Below are positions 21,394 to 32,499 of a stretch of DNA of 64,000 nucleotides, piece by piece. The stretch is taken from contig MU270035.1 of NCBI GenBank assembly GCA_021432635.1, forward strand, positions 676,801 through 740,800. The letters are read 5' to 3'. The notes under the pieces are model-generated. The model saw only the letters and a program-made list of their open reading frames with translations, was not told the origin of the DNA and did not search any database. Numbering within the stretch: the stretch's first letter is position 1; each line of letters opens with the position of its first letter. The stretch is from Thozetella sp. PMI_491. Taxonomy: Eukaryota > Ascomycota > Sordariomycetes > Chaetosphaeriales > Chaetosphaeriaceae. The translations under genes and the position numbers were made by a program.

Positions 21394-22206
21394 ATGGAGA
21401 ATGAGAAGGACCCTATTGAGATTCGGCTAACAGGAGCGGCCAGTTCGGTCCATCCCGCCGAGCGGGCTATTCTTCACCTGGTTCGTGTCCCAAGGCGGCC
21501 ACCTGCGGGTTTCTCGGCGCATTCTGCGGGTACTGACACTCGGCTTGCATGGTAGAAAGCGGAGTCTCATCGGACCAGTACACCTGCAGAGGCCTCGGCT
21601 CAAATGACCCGAACAAGCACCCTCATTCGTGAAATCCTTACTCCCCACTGTCCGGCCGACAGCGCAACTCCCGCGGAGCGGGGTGCCGCGGCCATTAGCC
21701 ACTACAGCATGAGCACGGTGGACACTACGGCATACAATGTCACCCGCAACATCGGCGGGACTGCAACCAAGGAAGAGATCGTGTACGCGGCTCGGGCCGA
21801 GTTCCACATCAAGTTCGCGTCCTTTGACGTGCTCAACACGCTAGCGACCCAGCTCAGCGCCATGGACCACGTCATGATCAAGAACGTCACCTGGGACCTG
21901 ACGGACGAGACTAGCCACCTCCTATATGCTCAGGTCCGGAAGAAGGCGGCAAAGGATGCCATCCAGCGCGCAAGGGACTATGCTGAGGTGTTCTGCGATT
22001 TTACCCGCGAGGAGGCCGTGGCGCGTCTCAAGATCGCCAGTGTGGAGGAGGACTCTTACCCTTACGAGCGCTCGACGGAGCCTCATTTGCACTTCGGAAA
22101 ATTGCAGCGGGGCACGATGGTTACCAAAGAACTACTGCAATTTGAGCCCGAGGATGTATCGATAGAGGCCAAAGTCAGGGCCGTCTTTTACGTCTGGGAG
22201 ACGTAG
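21394..22206 (+). CDS. SIMPL (DUF541)-domain protein, exon 1 uncertain
   Basis: Exon 1 starts at 21394 (MENEKDPIEIRLTGAASS...), and exon 2 runs from about 21590 to 22206. A workable model has exon 1 ending at 21508 and an 81-bp intron, giving 243 residues. Exon 2 carries the family features: ISHYSMSTVDT, KFASFDVLNTLATQLSAMDHVMI, KKAAKDAIQRARDYAEVF and a LHFGK segment. SIMPL proteins are poorly understood; bacterial ones are periplasmic or signalling-associated. There is no signal peptide. The donor (GTTTCT) is weak. In addition, the +2 frame just after 21480 (VSQGG) fits the family better than the in-frame VRVPRR, so a one-base shift is possible. The downstream methyltransferase starts 336 bp later on the same strand. 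Confidence 0.7.
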
Positions 22207-22542
22207 ACGCGCCGCCCAATGAGTAGATGGACCAATTAGGGTCTTCTTTCGGAGCGAATGCCCTATTATGCACTGATCGGCCGTGACTCGAGATACCACG
22301 CAAGGATCAAACTATCTTTCACCCGCAGCTGATAACCCACTAGCAGCCAGTTAAATCACGGGGGTGTACCATGCCGCATGAGCCACTTCCATGTAGACAA
22401 TGGTTCGATAGCCCTACCCCGCCTACTTCGACTAGTTCTATATCTCGGTTCCGAGGTGACACAATGATCAAATTTACCCAGACATCCAAGGTCCACAACG
22501 ACGCTGATGTACTGAAACCCTCATAGGTTCCAAGAAACAAGC
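22207..22542. other. Short intergenic region before the methyltransferase
   Basis: 336 bp with no coding signal. It is the terminator side of the SIMPL gene and the promoter side of the O-methyltransferase. Confidence 0.5.
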
Positions 22543-24076
22543 ATGGCCCTGCCGAGCTCAGCTGAGCTTGAGAAGCTCATCGCCACGCTTTCTGATGCCG
22601 CCAAAGCGTATTCCGACGCTCCTGGCCTGGAGGGACACTTGACCCGCGCCCGAATTATCGCTTCGGCAAAGGAAATAGTCCGCGCTGTGACCACGCCAGA
22701 GCAGATCCCCAACTATCATGGCTTGAACGTGAGATCTGAACCACCTTGTGAGCGATCCAAGCAAAGGGTCCAAACTGATGTGGTGGATGACGGCAGATGG
22801 CCGAGGTGATCGCGATTCGTACCTTCATGAAGCTGAAAGTGTTGGACGCGATCCCAAAGGAGGGGTCTATTTCGCTGGAGGCGTTGTCCAAAGCGACAGG
22901 CGCTCAGGATTCTTTGCTAGGTACCTACACTGCCGGCTACAGTTTTCCCGATGCGTCCTCAACTGACACTGAGGCACAGAGAGAATGGGCCGCATCCTAG
23001 GTGAATTACATCATGACCTCACTCACAACTGGGGCCGAGGCGACTAATGGAAGTTTAGTGGCGACGGGATTTCTAGACCAAACACGTCCAGATGGCGGGG
23101 ACTACCGCCACACAAAGTTCTCGATGTCGTATCTATTGGAAAAGCCAAGCCCGGGCCATCTATACCTTGCCATGTATGTGAGATTCTCCATTGCTTCCGC
23201 AGCATACTGACGACTAGAATAGGCACGACGAATGGCTCAAGAACATGGTTGACTTTGACGACTACCTGGCTGCAAGGGGCAAACTCGCAAACGCCACCGA
23301 GCCTGACGACCCTCTTTACAACCCCTACACGGCTAAGCACAACCAGGAAGGAACGCCGGTGTGGGCCATCATGGCGCAAGACCCGGAGAAGATTGCAGCG
23401 TTTCAGACCGGAATGGCGGGCATCGATGTCGTGATACCGGTCGTAGGTCACTTCGATTTCGACTGCCTCAAGGCCACTCCCGAGGAGGAACTAAGCGGCA
23501 TTCTGGAGCTTGTTGACGTAGGTGGTGGCCATGGTGCGGTTCTCAAGAAGATACTTGACACGCATCCTGCGCTCTCCCCCAAGAACTGTATGCTGCAGGA
23601 CAGACCCGACGTCATCCAAATGGCCAAGGCAGGCGGCATGCTGCCCCCAAATGTCCAATATCTTGAGCACGACTTCATGACCGAGCAGCCAGTGAAAGGT
23701 GAGAGCCAGATCAAGCGGCGTGTCAAGGCCACACATTTTACTGACAGATCGCTTAGGGGCGAAGGCTTATTTTATGCGCATGATTCTGCACGACTATGCG
23801 GACGCTGTCGGAATCAAAATCTTGACAGAGCTCGCGGGATCCATGTCTCCTACTTCTCGCGTTCTCATCTGCGAAATGGTGCTACCATCCAGAGTTGGCG
23901 AGGCTGATTTTGCCGCAGCGGTTCTGGACCAGGCCGTCATGTCGATGGGAGGGAAGGAGAGAACGGAAGCGGGATTCCGGAAGATGATGGAGGCAGCAGG
24001 GCTGGAGCTGGTGCAGGTTTGGAGGGCTCCTGGAGTTCCTGGCGCCTGTGTCGAGGGAAGGCTGAAAGCAAAGTGA
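22543..24076 (+). CDS. SAM-dependent O-methyltransferase (COMT-like)
   Basis: Six exons: 22543-22728, 22797-22920, 22980-23000, 23059-23173, 23223-23698 and 23757-24076, giving 413 residues with all five introns at 49-68 bp. The 21-nt third exon (ERMGRIL) is needed to keep the helix before VATGFLD continuous. An N-terminal helical dimerisation domain is followed by the Rossmann fold, with SAM motif I (LVDVGGGHG, about residue 245) and the acidic RPDV loop. MRMILHDYAD near 315-324 carries the likely catalytic histidine, and ERTEAGFRKMMEAAGLE lies near the end. This is the fungal secondary-metabolite type (plant COMT/OmtA-like), which methylates phenolic hydroxyls. No PKS or NRPS lies next to it, so the substrate is unknown. 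The gene looks intact. Confidence 0.88.
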
Positions 24077-25036
24077 GGAGGGAGGCTGAAAGAGAAGAGA
24101 GAAGGAAACCTCCCCCATTTTACACGCCGCGAGGAAGTATCCTCATAGAGGCATAGATGAACATTTACGAGCGCTCTCTAGTAGAGCTGAAGAGATGAGA
24201 TCTTTCGATATCACTTTTCCTAGGATTTCTCTACACAATCGGAATCAAGCCTACAGAAAACCCTTGAGCACACGGTAATCAGCTCGGTAACCCATAGATT
24301 GATTCTCTGACTCAGCCCATTGTTCAGAGCACAGCTCCTTGTCGCGCTGGGTGTAGATCGGGGTGTGGGACTGCTTGTGTTCATCATCGCTGGCGTAGGA
24401 ATTCCCACATCCCTCTGGTAAGAGAGAGCGTCAGGCACAATAGTCACGGCAGCACCGCTAAGTAATTTGATAGGCGTACATTTACGGCCCTCGGCCCCGA
24501 AAAGTCGGGATCCGCAACATGACCGCAATCGAAGGCGCGGCCGGTTCTGGGAAGAAGTGAGCAGCCGGAAGAGCTGACCGGCTTTTCAGCACAGTCGACA
24601 CTCCTTTTTCGACTCCGCTGGCTATCTGCGGAAGAATACTGGCACTGATTCTGCCTCTTGATAGTGACTGCAGGTTGAATCGGCGTGTTTGTCGTATGTT
24701 GCGCGTGGTGTTGATACACCCCTCTCCTCTCCTTAGATATTCTTTACACTGGTCCTTTCTCAGAAAGCTCTTCCACTTGTTTAGCTGAATACGGCCCTTC
24801 TCGTTTATCCACCTAGAATTTCATCTTGTTACAGTCACTCTGTGGTTTAGAGGACAGACCCACTCGGCGCCACGCTCGGCTTACGCCGGCCGATCCAAGA
24901 ACAACGGCTTAGCGCCAAGCAGATGATCCAAAAATTCCCCCAGTTTACACACCACTCACGGATTGGGGGGGGAAGATTTTAGTCCCTTGGGAAAACTTAC
25001 CACCGATCCCTTCCGTCAAGGTCCAAGGAGATAAAT
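24077..25036. other. Intergenic, nothing identified
   Basis: About 960 bp. Two small minus-strand open frames (near 24,220-24,720) lack recognisable motifs. A G-rich patch at about 24,962-24,972 is the only compositional feature. Confidence 0.5.
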
Positions 25037-25776
25037 ATGAGTCTTCAGATCCGCCACGCCGCTGCCGCCGACATTCCAGCGGTCGCCCGCGTAGCGGCAG
25101 CCGCCTTTTCGCCCTCCACTGATGCCGTGGCCCGGAATCTCTTTCCGCCCCATCTCCAACAGGAGGACCAGTCTGGGATAAATGGGAATTATGCTTGGAG
25201 AATATGCCGCAAGTCCGCTACACTAAGTGAGGCTGGTTCTATCCTATTAGTGGTTGTGGACGGCAGTCTCCCAGAGGAGCAGGCCGTAGTGGGCTACGCA
25301 ATCTGGGACGTTCCCGGCGACCATCCAGCACCAGAGGGCCCCCCGGTGCCTATAGATCCCGAGGTCGCTGCTGCAGCGCAGGCCGCCTTAGACACTACCG
25401 CGCTAGAGTCACTGCGGCGAGAGGTGAACGAGGGGGCAAAGGCGCTGCTCGGCGATCGGGGGTACAAAGATGCTTTTCGTAAGTGTTCAACTAGGTGTCG
25501 CATATTAATAGATCCTGACGCCTCTTTCTCTCTGCAGACTTAGACTATATCGCCGTTGACCCTCAACACCGCCGCCGAGGGGTCGGGAAGCTCCTTCTCG
25601 AATGGGGCATGCAGAAGGCCGCCGCTGCTGGCAAGGATTGCTTTCTCATGTCGACGCCTGCGGGACGGCCGCTGTATGCTGCAGCCGGGTTCGAAGAAAT
25701 CGGACGGCTTGATCTGTTTGGCGTGGCCCACTTCAGCATGATCATCAAGAACGACAAGAAGTGGAGTTCAAAGTGA
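25037..25776 (+). CDS. GNAT N-acetyltransferase
   Basis: Two exons, 25037-25478 and 25538-25776, with a 59-bp intron (GTAAGT donor, pyrimidine tract then CTGCAG), give 226 residues. The N terminus (IRHAAAADIPAVARVAAAAF) is the typical first strand and helix of GNAT proteins. Motif A (VDPQHRRRGVGKLLLEWG) with the R/Q-x-x-G-x-G/A acetyl-CoA pyrophosphate loop lies at about 153-170. STPAGRPLYAAAGF is the terminal beta-hairpin region. It transfers acetyl from acetyl-CoA to an amine whose identity is not predictable. An Ala/Glu-rich insertion lies before the intron. A compact single-domain cytosolic enzyme is expected. Confidence 0.88.
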
Positions 25777-25953
25777 GACAGGCTCGTACGACTAGGCGCC
25801 GCCATCAAGAACAGAAAGTCCAAAAGTTGGGTCATGCTCTCTATTATAGTGCTTTAAATATTTGAAATTACTTTATTTTGGGTGCAGACACGGTGCTTCT
25901 CTACTATGTACGAGGCCCGAGCCAGGCACGCGCTGCAGACGCCATTTCGCGGC

Positions 25954-27376
25954 TTAGAGAGGGCTCCAGTAGGCCTGCAGAGAAACGGCCTTCTGGGCCG
26001 TGTAGACGGTGGCCTGGGTGGTTCCAGAAGGAACGGAGTCGGTGTAGAAGGTGTTGGAGCCACCATAGGTCAGGTAAGTTCCGTCGAAGCCGAACGCGCT
26101 GGAGTCGGTGTTGGCGGCGGCACAGGTAAGGACGCTGTTAGCCACCAGGCACTTGCCCTTGCTGGTGTTGAGGGTGAAGGTGAGGCCATCACCGACCGGG
26201 GTGGCCGTGTAGGTGGCCGGGGTGCCGCCGTTGCGGTACCAAGTGCCACCGCTGATGAGGAAGCTGCCGCTCGCCAGGCCGGGCGAGTCGACGTAGAAGT
26301 AGCCCTTGCCGGAGAGAGCAGCAGGGCCGGTAGAGGCGGGGCGCGTCGAAGTAGCGGTCGCGCTGCTAGTGGTGGTGGTGCTGGCTGGGGTCTGATACTT
26401 GGGCAGGTACTTGATGCCAGTGGAAGGGCAAGTCGAGGCCGAGCCGACAGGGTCGACGGGGACGAAGGTGCCGGTCTGGATGTTGCCCTGGACGTGATAG
26501 TGGTACCACAGCTCGTCGAGCTCCTTCTTGCTGTTGCAATTCACGATGACGTTGTGGCCGTAGTGTTTGCTGAGTGCCGCTTGGATGTTGGCCAGCGTGT
26601 AGGTAGCGGTGGTAGACGGCACAATGCCGGCCTCGGCCAGCCACTTGTACGAGGGGAGGCCCTGGAACAACTTGACCGCACGGTAGAAGTAATCCTTGAC
26701 CTCCTGAGTGGGACGGTAGTTGTCGTAGCAGGACGGGTTAAGGGTGCTGATGCACGTGCCCTAAAAAGTAGGTTAGATATCTCAAGTCCCCCTCGGGGCC
26801 AAACCTCCTGAGAGTTGGTAAAAAAGATACCTACATGCTTGGAAAACTCATGTTCATAGAAGCTCTCGTCATTTCCTTGATAATCCTTCCAGTATACGGA
26901 CACTAGATGTCTGAATGTTAGTATTTTCTCAGAATGGATGTCCGTGTCGGTACCCGGGGTATGTCTCGAAGGGCATCAGGTATCTCGAGAGGCGGAGCTC
27001 AAATGCTTCCGATGTTCGACAATAAAGAAACACAGGAATACGAACTATAATCAAGCACACAGGGAGCGTCTTTCTTGAGGATGTCCGTAATGTTGGTGTA
27101 CTCGCGGGTGGTGTCGCAGAACTGGTCATAGCTGCCATCGCAGTTGTCCGGCCACAAGCCGTGGATGGTCCAGGAGTCGGCCGGCCCAGTGGATGGGTCC
27201 GTGTCCCAGAACTGAGTAAGAAGGAGGTCGCCGCCGGGATAATTGAAGCAGCAGGTATTTTCATACGAAGTTGTGTTCTGGCAGCTCAGGGGGGCATCCA
27301 CGGGGCAGCTGAGCGATGACGCAAGGGCACCGCTCACCGCCGAGACGGCTCCAACCAAGAGAGAACGCGACACCAT
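25954..27376 (-). CDS. Secreted RNase T2 with C-terminal extension
   Basis: Three exons on the minus strand, 27376-27046, 26902-26835 and 26760-25954, give 401 residues. A signal peptide covers about residues 1-20. CAS motif I (IHGLWPDNC) puts a catalytic His at 72. CAS motif II (EHEFSKHGTC, residues 127-136) supplies E129, K132 and H133; an intron falls exactly between SKH and GTC. Cysteines follow the fungal RNase T2 pattern. After the catalytic domain, a Thr/Ser-rich linker leads to a C-terminal domain of about 110 residues seen in fungal T2 enzymes (RNaseT2-like C domain), perhaps for surface or substrate binding. It cleaves single-stranded RNA to 2',3'-cyclic phosphate and 3'-phosphate ends, extracellularly or in the vacuole. 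The gene appears intact and convergent with the GNAT gene. Confidence 0.9.
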
Positions 27377-29203
27377 TTTACAGGCAAGCCCGGGAAACGG
27401 AGACGGGGAGGAAAAGTTTGGCCTGGGGAGGAGGAACCTGGGGAAGACGGCAGTCGGTTGAGGGACCTGGGACGAGAGACCACCACCCCAGGGAACCAGG
27501 ATCTCGGCCGATACTTAAAAGCTGCAGCGTCGATCCGGGACAAAAGCACGTGTGCCATTGGACACTCCCGAAAGAGCAGGACGTTCTGGCGCGGACCGCC
27601 TGCGAGGGGTGGAGCCGCACGACGGCGGATGGTTCAGTGCATAAGCGCGCCCGGCGGGCTGGGCTGGCGTGTATGTTACCGGGCGACTCAGGGGACAGGG
27701 CGCCCTCTCGTGGAGTCGCAAGCGTAGCCAGCGTGGTGTCCTGGCTCGACGGGTAGGGGTGGTAGGAGTGGTAGGGGGCTCGCTGTACGGCGCGCGCCGG
27801 GCGTTCAAACGGGATACCGAGCGCCCAAAACGGCCTGCCAAGGCCAGCCACCGATCTAGCGTTTAGCCGCCGCGCCGATAGTGCGCTGCCTCTCTAAAAC
27901 GGTAACCGGTCGCCACAACTTGGCCCCCGCTGTGTTGTGGGCACCGAACCCCCACGTGTGTGTGGCCTGCACCGCCAATGGCCCGCGAGCCCTTTCCCAG
28001 GCCCTGAGCGCCCTACCAGCAGCGCAGCAGCGTCGTCGGTTCTGGCCGTCGGTGCCTTTTCGTTCCTGGTGATCCAGCCTCTCTGTGCGACGCCAGCTCC
28101 TCATTAGGCAGGTCGCCATCGCAATCGACGCCAAAAGAGCCAACAGAACTAGCCACCTGGCAAACCATCTGGGGCAGCTCCTCGGAACCGCGCCCGCCCT
28201 CCGGATTAGCGTTTGCTTCACCGTCGTTTACCGTCCAGTAGCAGCCGCCACCTCCAACCTCCCCCGTTCGGCTCTTCTAATTTCCTCCTCCACATCTAGG
28301 CCATTCGAGTGGCGACCTCTCTTGCTTTGCGCGCTTACATTTAAGCCGGATTAAAGGGTCGACCGCCTTTGTCCCGCCATCCAATGGCAACTAACTAACT
28401 GCCTTGCATCCAAGACAAGACAAAATACAAAGCTTCACATACAAGATGGCGGTTAATCTAGTTTAACCCAGAAATGAGCAGGAGATTTATCATCTAGAAA
28501 TGCGGATAACCTCGGTCGGCTCTTTGTTGCGTCCGGGGACGCCGAGGTCTAGCAATCGGCGGCGCCTGCTTTCCTAGATGCGAACGACGTTGCTCGTCGT
28601 CGACGGCTTTGGTTTGCAGCATGATCCGGAATCTCTGCGACTTGGATCAGGCGGGGAGCACCTAAATGAGCCCTTTGCGCTGCACAATGCATTAGATACT
28701 CTAACGCCGATTGCTGGTCGCCCTCTGGCCGCACTCTCCAGAGCGCCTCTAGCAGCTTCGACAGCTACAGCCCAGTGGGGGTAACGACAACTTTCTCGTC
28801 CGCCGATACTCCGTAGGGAGGTCTTTGCTTCATTGGGGTCGCGAGCAGCGACCTTAGGGACTAAAATCAGGCCGTAGATCTTGAGAGATTGTTGCATGAT
28901 CGAAGCTTTTTCTAGGCGGGCATCAACCCCGGCTCACTAGGTGTGCATATGCGGGTCAACACAACCCTGCGCGTGTGGCATGGGGCATAGCCACGCTTGC
29001 CACGGCTCCACGCCTAGACCCTGCTGCGCCGCAAAGACCTTCATTTCCCCCTTTCGCGACGTCGAAATCCTTCCTGTGATCCATTCTGCACTTCCGATCC
29101 AGTCGCTCTGCAGGTATCGCGAACCTCAATTGCCGGTCGCCAAGTCCAAAGTCTCATCTCGCGCCTGCAAACTCGGGACGCTTCCGGCTAGCTGAATCGA
29201 AAA
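27377..29203. other. Long GC-rich intergenic region between divergent genes
   Basis: About 1.8 kb between RNase T2 (minus) and the UstYa-like gene (plus). Many overlapping open frames on both strands reflect high GC content, but none has a signal peptide, domain or coherent splice structure. I looked here for a short secreted precursor peptide with repeated Lys-Arg cleavage sites and saw none. Confidence 0.5.
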
Positions 29204-30161
29204 ATGGCGCGGGGTGCCAAGTATGAGCCCGTCGCTGGGGGCGACGACGACGAGCCTACGGACTTCGCGAAGATGGCGCCGGATAGCGCTAGTCCATCGG
29301 CTAGCAGCTGGGGTCGCAGCGGCGGCCCCAGCAGGGGACCTCGCTGGACAGCGTGCTCGCTCGCGGGCCTCGTGTTTCTCGCTACTATCGCCATTGTGGT
29401 TTTCGGCGGGCTATGCTTCATGGCTGGGCGGTATGTCGAGAGACAGAAGATCTCCGTCGACTGGTTCTGTATGTTGCCCCAAACGCGAATTTGTATAGTC
29501 AACATCCGTGCTGACCGACTGCGGCAGCTCCTCCAGGAAGTGTTATGCGCGAGTTCGTGGAAGATGAGTCGTGGGGATTGCCGCCAAAGAACCGCTCAGG
29601 AGACCCATGGGTCGCCATCCTTCCAGGTATTTCCCCCCCGGTCTCTGCGCGACCAGAAGTTGAGCTTGTGTGTCTAATTCTTGTCATCGGCAGACGGGCG
29701 CGGCTTCGTCAAACATCCAGTCATGGCGCCGGAGCCTGGGGTACTCGCTGTCTACCATCAGCTGCACTGCGTAGTAAGTGTTGCCATGCGTGCGTCGGTT
29801 GATCCACAGGTGCTAACGACGCGAAGAATATCCTTCGCCACGGATATTGGGCGGCTAGGAAGAAACTCGACCCGGCCCATCATGCCAAACCAGAGCACGT
29901 TCGGCACTGCTTTGACTACCTGAGACAGTCTCTCGTGTGCCTCGCGGACACCAACCTGGAGGCCATAGACGCAGACACGGGCGGGACGACCGGCTTGGGA
30001 TCTCAGAGAACATGCCGAGACTACGATCAGCTCGAAGCTTGTGAGTAAAACTACCTTTCTCTCGAAGGACGCTACTAACTGACGCGCTCAAAGGGGCGGA
30101 TAAATGGGTATGGCACAACCCAAAGTTCCGTAACGGGACTTCCCTCGTACATGGCGGCTAG
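29204..30161 (+). CDS. UstYa-like (DUF3328) oxidase-type membrane protein
   Basis: Five exons, 29204-29468, 29528-29626, 29694-29773, 29827-30040 and 30094-30161, with introns of 53-67 bp, give 241 residues. A cytosolic Pro/Gly-rich N terminus precedes one transmembrane helix at about 49-72. A short SPPG motif follows, and then the two hallmark metal-binding motifs HQLHC (143-147) and HVRHC (172-176). The C terminus (CRDYDQLEAWADKW) also fits the family. UstYa and relatives catalyse oxidative cyclisation or hydroxylation in dikaritin RiPP pathways (ustiloxin, asperipin, phomopsin) and in some NRPS pathways. Every splice restores family motifs. A SET-domain gene lies 620 bp downstream and an O-methyltransferase 2.3 kb downstream, all on the plus strand. 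No precursor peptide gene is recognised. Confidence 0.88.
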
Positions 30162-30783
30162 TTGCTTGGCGATGGAGCCGTAGCTGAATGGTTCTCTTCT
30201 GATCAGAGAGCGGCGCTGGGGCGGATCGGCGCTTGGGTAACAGTAGTGAGCTCCTTAAGCTTCCACAATACTGTCCATCGGACGCCCGAGGGAGCACCGG
30301 GAGAGCAGCCCATGCCCTAGGCTTTGGAGGATCGCAGCCACAGTCGTCAACACTGCGTTGTCACGGGGCAAGCCAGGCATCAAATGCCTCGCGCATTCAG
30401 CCAGGAGCAATCGTGTAGCAGCGCGTCCGGGCCCATATGGCACTCTCGGCACCAAGTCCACTGCCGAGCGAGCAACAGGCCCCGGCGTTAGGTAGTAGGC
30501 GGGTGGCATTTGTCCCCCGCGGATGAACCAGAACCAAAAATGCTTATTTCAACGCAACCGTGGCGCCATTAGCGCACTTCCCCTGGGGTCCAAGAATGGA
30601 TTCCCTGCCCTGAAGAGGCAAAATGGTGGGACTCCTTATCGCTCTAGCGCACGTTCCCCTGCAGCAAGTTTTTTCCCGAGGGATCGCCGCCCGCGTAGGC
30701 CTAGTTCGAGAAAGTCGTCACGCGAGCATGCTTGACCCAGCTATGTACGGCGACGAACTACGGCCGGCCTAACTACGTGGGCT
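30162..30783. other. Intergenic between UstYa-like and SET genes
   Basis: About 620 bp with no gene. Open frames on both strands lack motifs. It should contain the SET-gene promoter. Confidence 0.45.
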
Positions 30784-31741
30784 ATGTTCCAAGTACAACA
30801 GGCGGCGGGCAAAGGCCTGGGGGTGTTTGCCACGCAGCTCATCCGCCGTGGGACCAGAATCCTAGCCGAACGGCCGCTGATATCCATTGATAAGACCAGC
30901 CCCAATGTCGTCGCGGCTGCCAGGCGCTTGTCGGCGCCGCAGCGGACCCAGCTGCTCGACCTGTCGTTGAACCAGAAGCGCCGGTCTTCGATACTGTCCC
31001 TGCTCGAGGTCGCATGGTACTCGCTGCCCCGGCTAGGCAGCATTGCTGCCAACCGAGACCTCCTCAATGCCTTCCGGAACAACAACTTCGCGCTCGGAGA
31101 CGACGCCGGCACGCAGTCGTGCTTCGCGCAGGTCGCGCGCATCAACCATTCCTGCGTGCCCAATGCTCAAGGGAACTTTAACACTACCCTCGAAAGCTTC
31201 ACCGTCCACGCGCTGCACGACATCCCCGCGGGCGACGAGATCACCATATCGTACCTCGGCGATCAGCTGGCCGCCCCGGAGGTCCGGCAGTCGCTGCTGA
31301 AGCAGAGCCACGACTTTTTGTGCGGGTGCCCCATCTGCGACAGCGCGTCCCCGCGGGCCCGCGAGAGCGCCGACCGGAGGGCCGAGTTCCGCCGCAAGCT
31401 GACCGAGTATGCGGAGGGGGAGGCGCAGGACGAGGGCGCCATGCTGGAGACGCTGATCCACGCGTATGAAGAAGAAGGCCTCGCCGGCCGTGAGCTGGCA
31501 AGCATGTAAGCGTCCACTCTCTCGAAGCAATGCCCTGCACCGCATTCGGGCTCACAGGCTGATTCTCTGCAGTTATCTAGCAGCTGCCAAGGTAGCCGCG
31601 GAGCGCCAGCAGCATGAGAGCGCCCGGCGGCTTGGGCAGAGAGGGCTCCAGCTGGGGGAGGATGCTGTCGGTTTGGACAGTCCATTGTACATTAGCGACG
31701 CGGCACTCCTGTCGCAGCAGCTCGGAGAACTCCCTAGCTAG
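30784..31741 (+). CDS. SET-domain protein
   Basis: Two exons, 30784-31505 and 31573-31741 (67-bp intron, GTAAGC donor, CTGCAG acceptor), give 296 residues. GKGLGVFAT opens the SET fold. RINHSCVPNAQGNFN is the SAM-binding and pseudoknot NHSC motif, and GDEITISYL is the second core motif. A post-SET-like cysteine group (CGCPICD) follows. The layout, with a TPR-like helical tail (YLAAAKVAAERQQHESARRLGQ), matches fungal SMYD/SET5-like lysine methyltransferases, and this one has no MYND finger. Substrates may be histones or other proteins. The ATG at 30784 leaves only a few residues before the SET start, so a short upstream exon is possible. Confidence 0.85.
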
Positions 31742-32499
31742 AGACTTTCGCCCCGCCAGCTACCCGAAGCCTGTGTGGTCATGATACCCCATGTCTCAGA
31801 GACCGAGAGAATGCGCCATCGAAGCTCTACGCAGCATAACTATCTACTCTAGGGTTGCTTGTAGAAGACCTCATCTTTAATATCATTGCTATTGCCGTCG
31901 CCTTTTCTGCGGCTGCTATAGCCCTTCCGGCATTGCTAACCGCCATTGTTGCCACTATGCCGTCCTCTGCATTTCAAGCGATTCGCGTTTAATACGACGA
32001 GAAAAACAGCCGCTTACTTGACGGCGAAGTCTTGAACTCAAGCCAGTCCCCACCATCGCGATTTATTGCCAGCAAACTCACGACAGCAACAGCCGCCTCG
32101 CGGTCTGGGTGAGCAATGAATGAGACGTCTCGTAAATCCAGCAAATCGCTAGTCCTGTTGCGGGCCGGGTGGTATTCACTATCTGTTGATCGGCTTGGTA
32201 GGTTGCCAGAGCACGAATCAGATGAACCTCTCAGCTGCAGTCCCGTATCTATGGGGGTTGAGCAGGCTTACGACCTCCAACAGATTCGTGACACATCGAT
32301 GCTCCGTCAGCAATGTGCATGACTAGATCGGCGGCCGTAACCCAGATAGGCCCCGGACGGCTTGAGTCGCATTGCCAAGTTTGAATGAACGAGCGGCCTA
32401 GTTGTCATATATATGAGAAACATGCTCCATGAGAATAATAGCAGCTCTGGGGGGTTAAATCTACCGCCATCAAGTACAGACCTTTGTGTCCCACTCATA
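31742..32499. other. Intergenic, nothing identified
   Basis: About 760 bp between the SET gene and the second O-methyltransferase. An upstream in-frame extension of the methyltransferase from about 32,413 exists, but the ATG at 32,500 is preferred. Confidence 0.45.

Noticed and set aside
25882-26811. Long plus-strand frame across the RNase T2 gene
   Set aside because: It is a Gly/Val-rich antisense shadow of the RNase T2 third exon, with no motif of its own.
27377-29203. Possible RiPP precursor between RNase T2 and the UstYa-like gene
   Set aside because: I looked for a signal peptide followed by repeated cores with Lys-Arg sites and found none on either strand.
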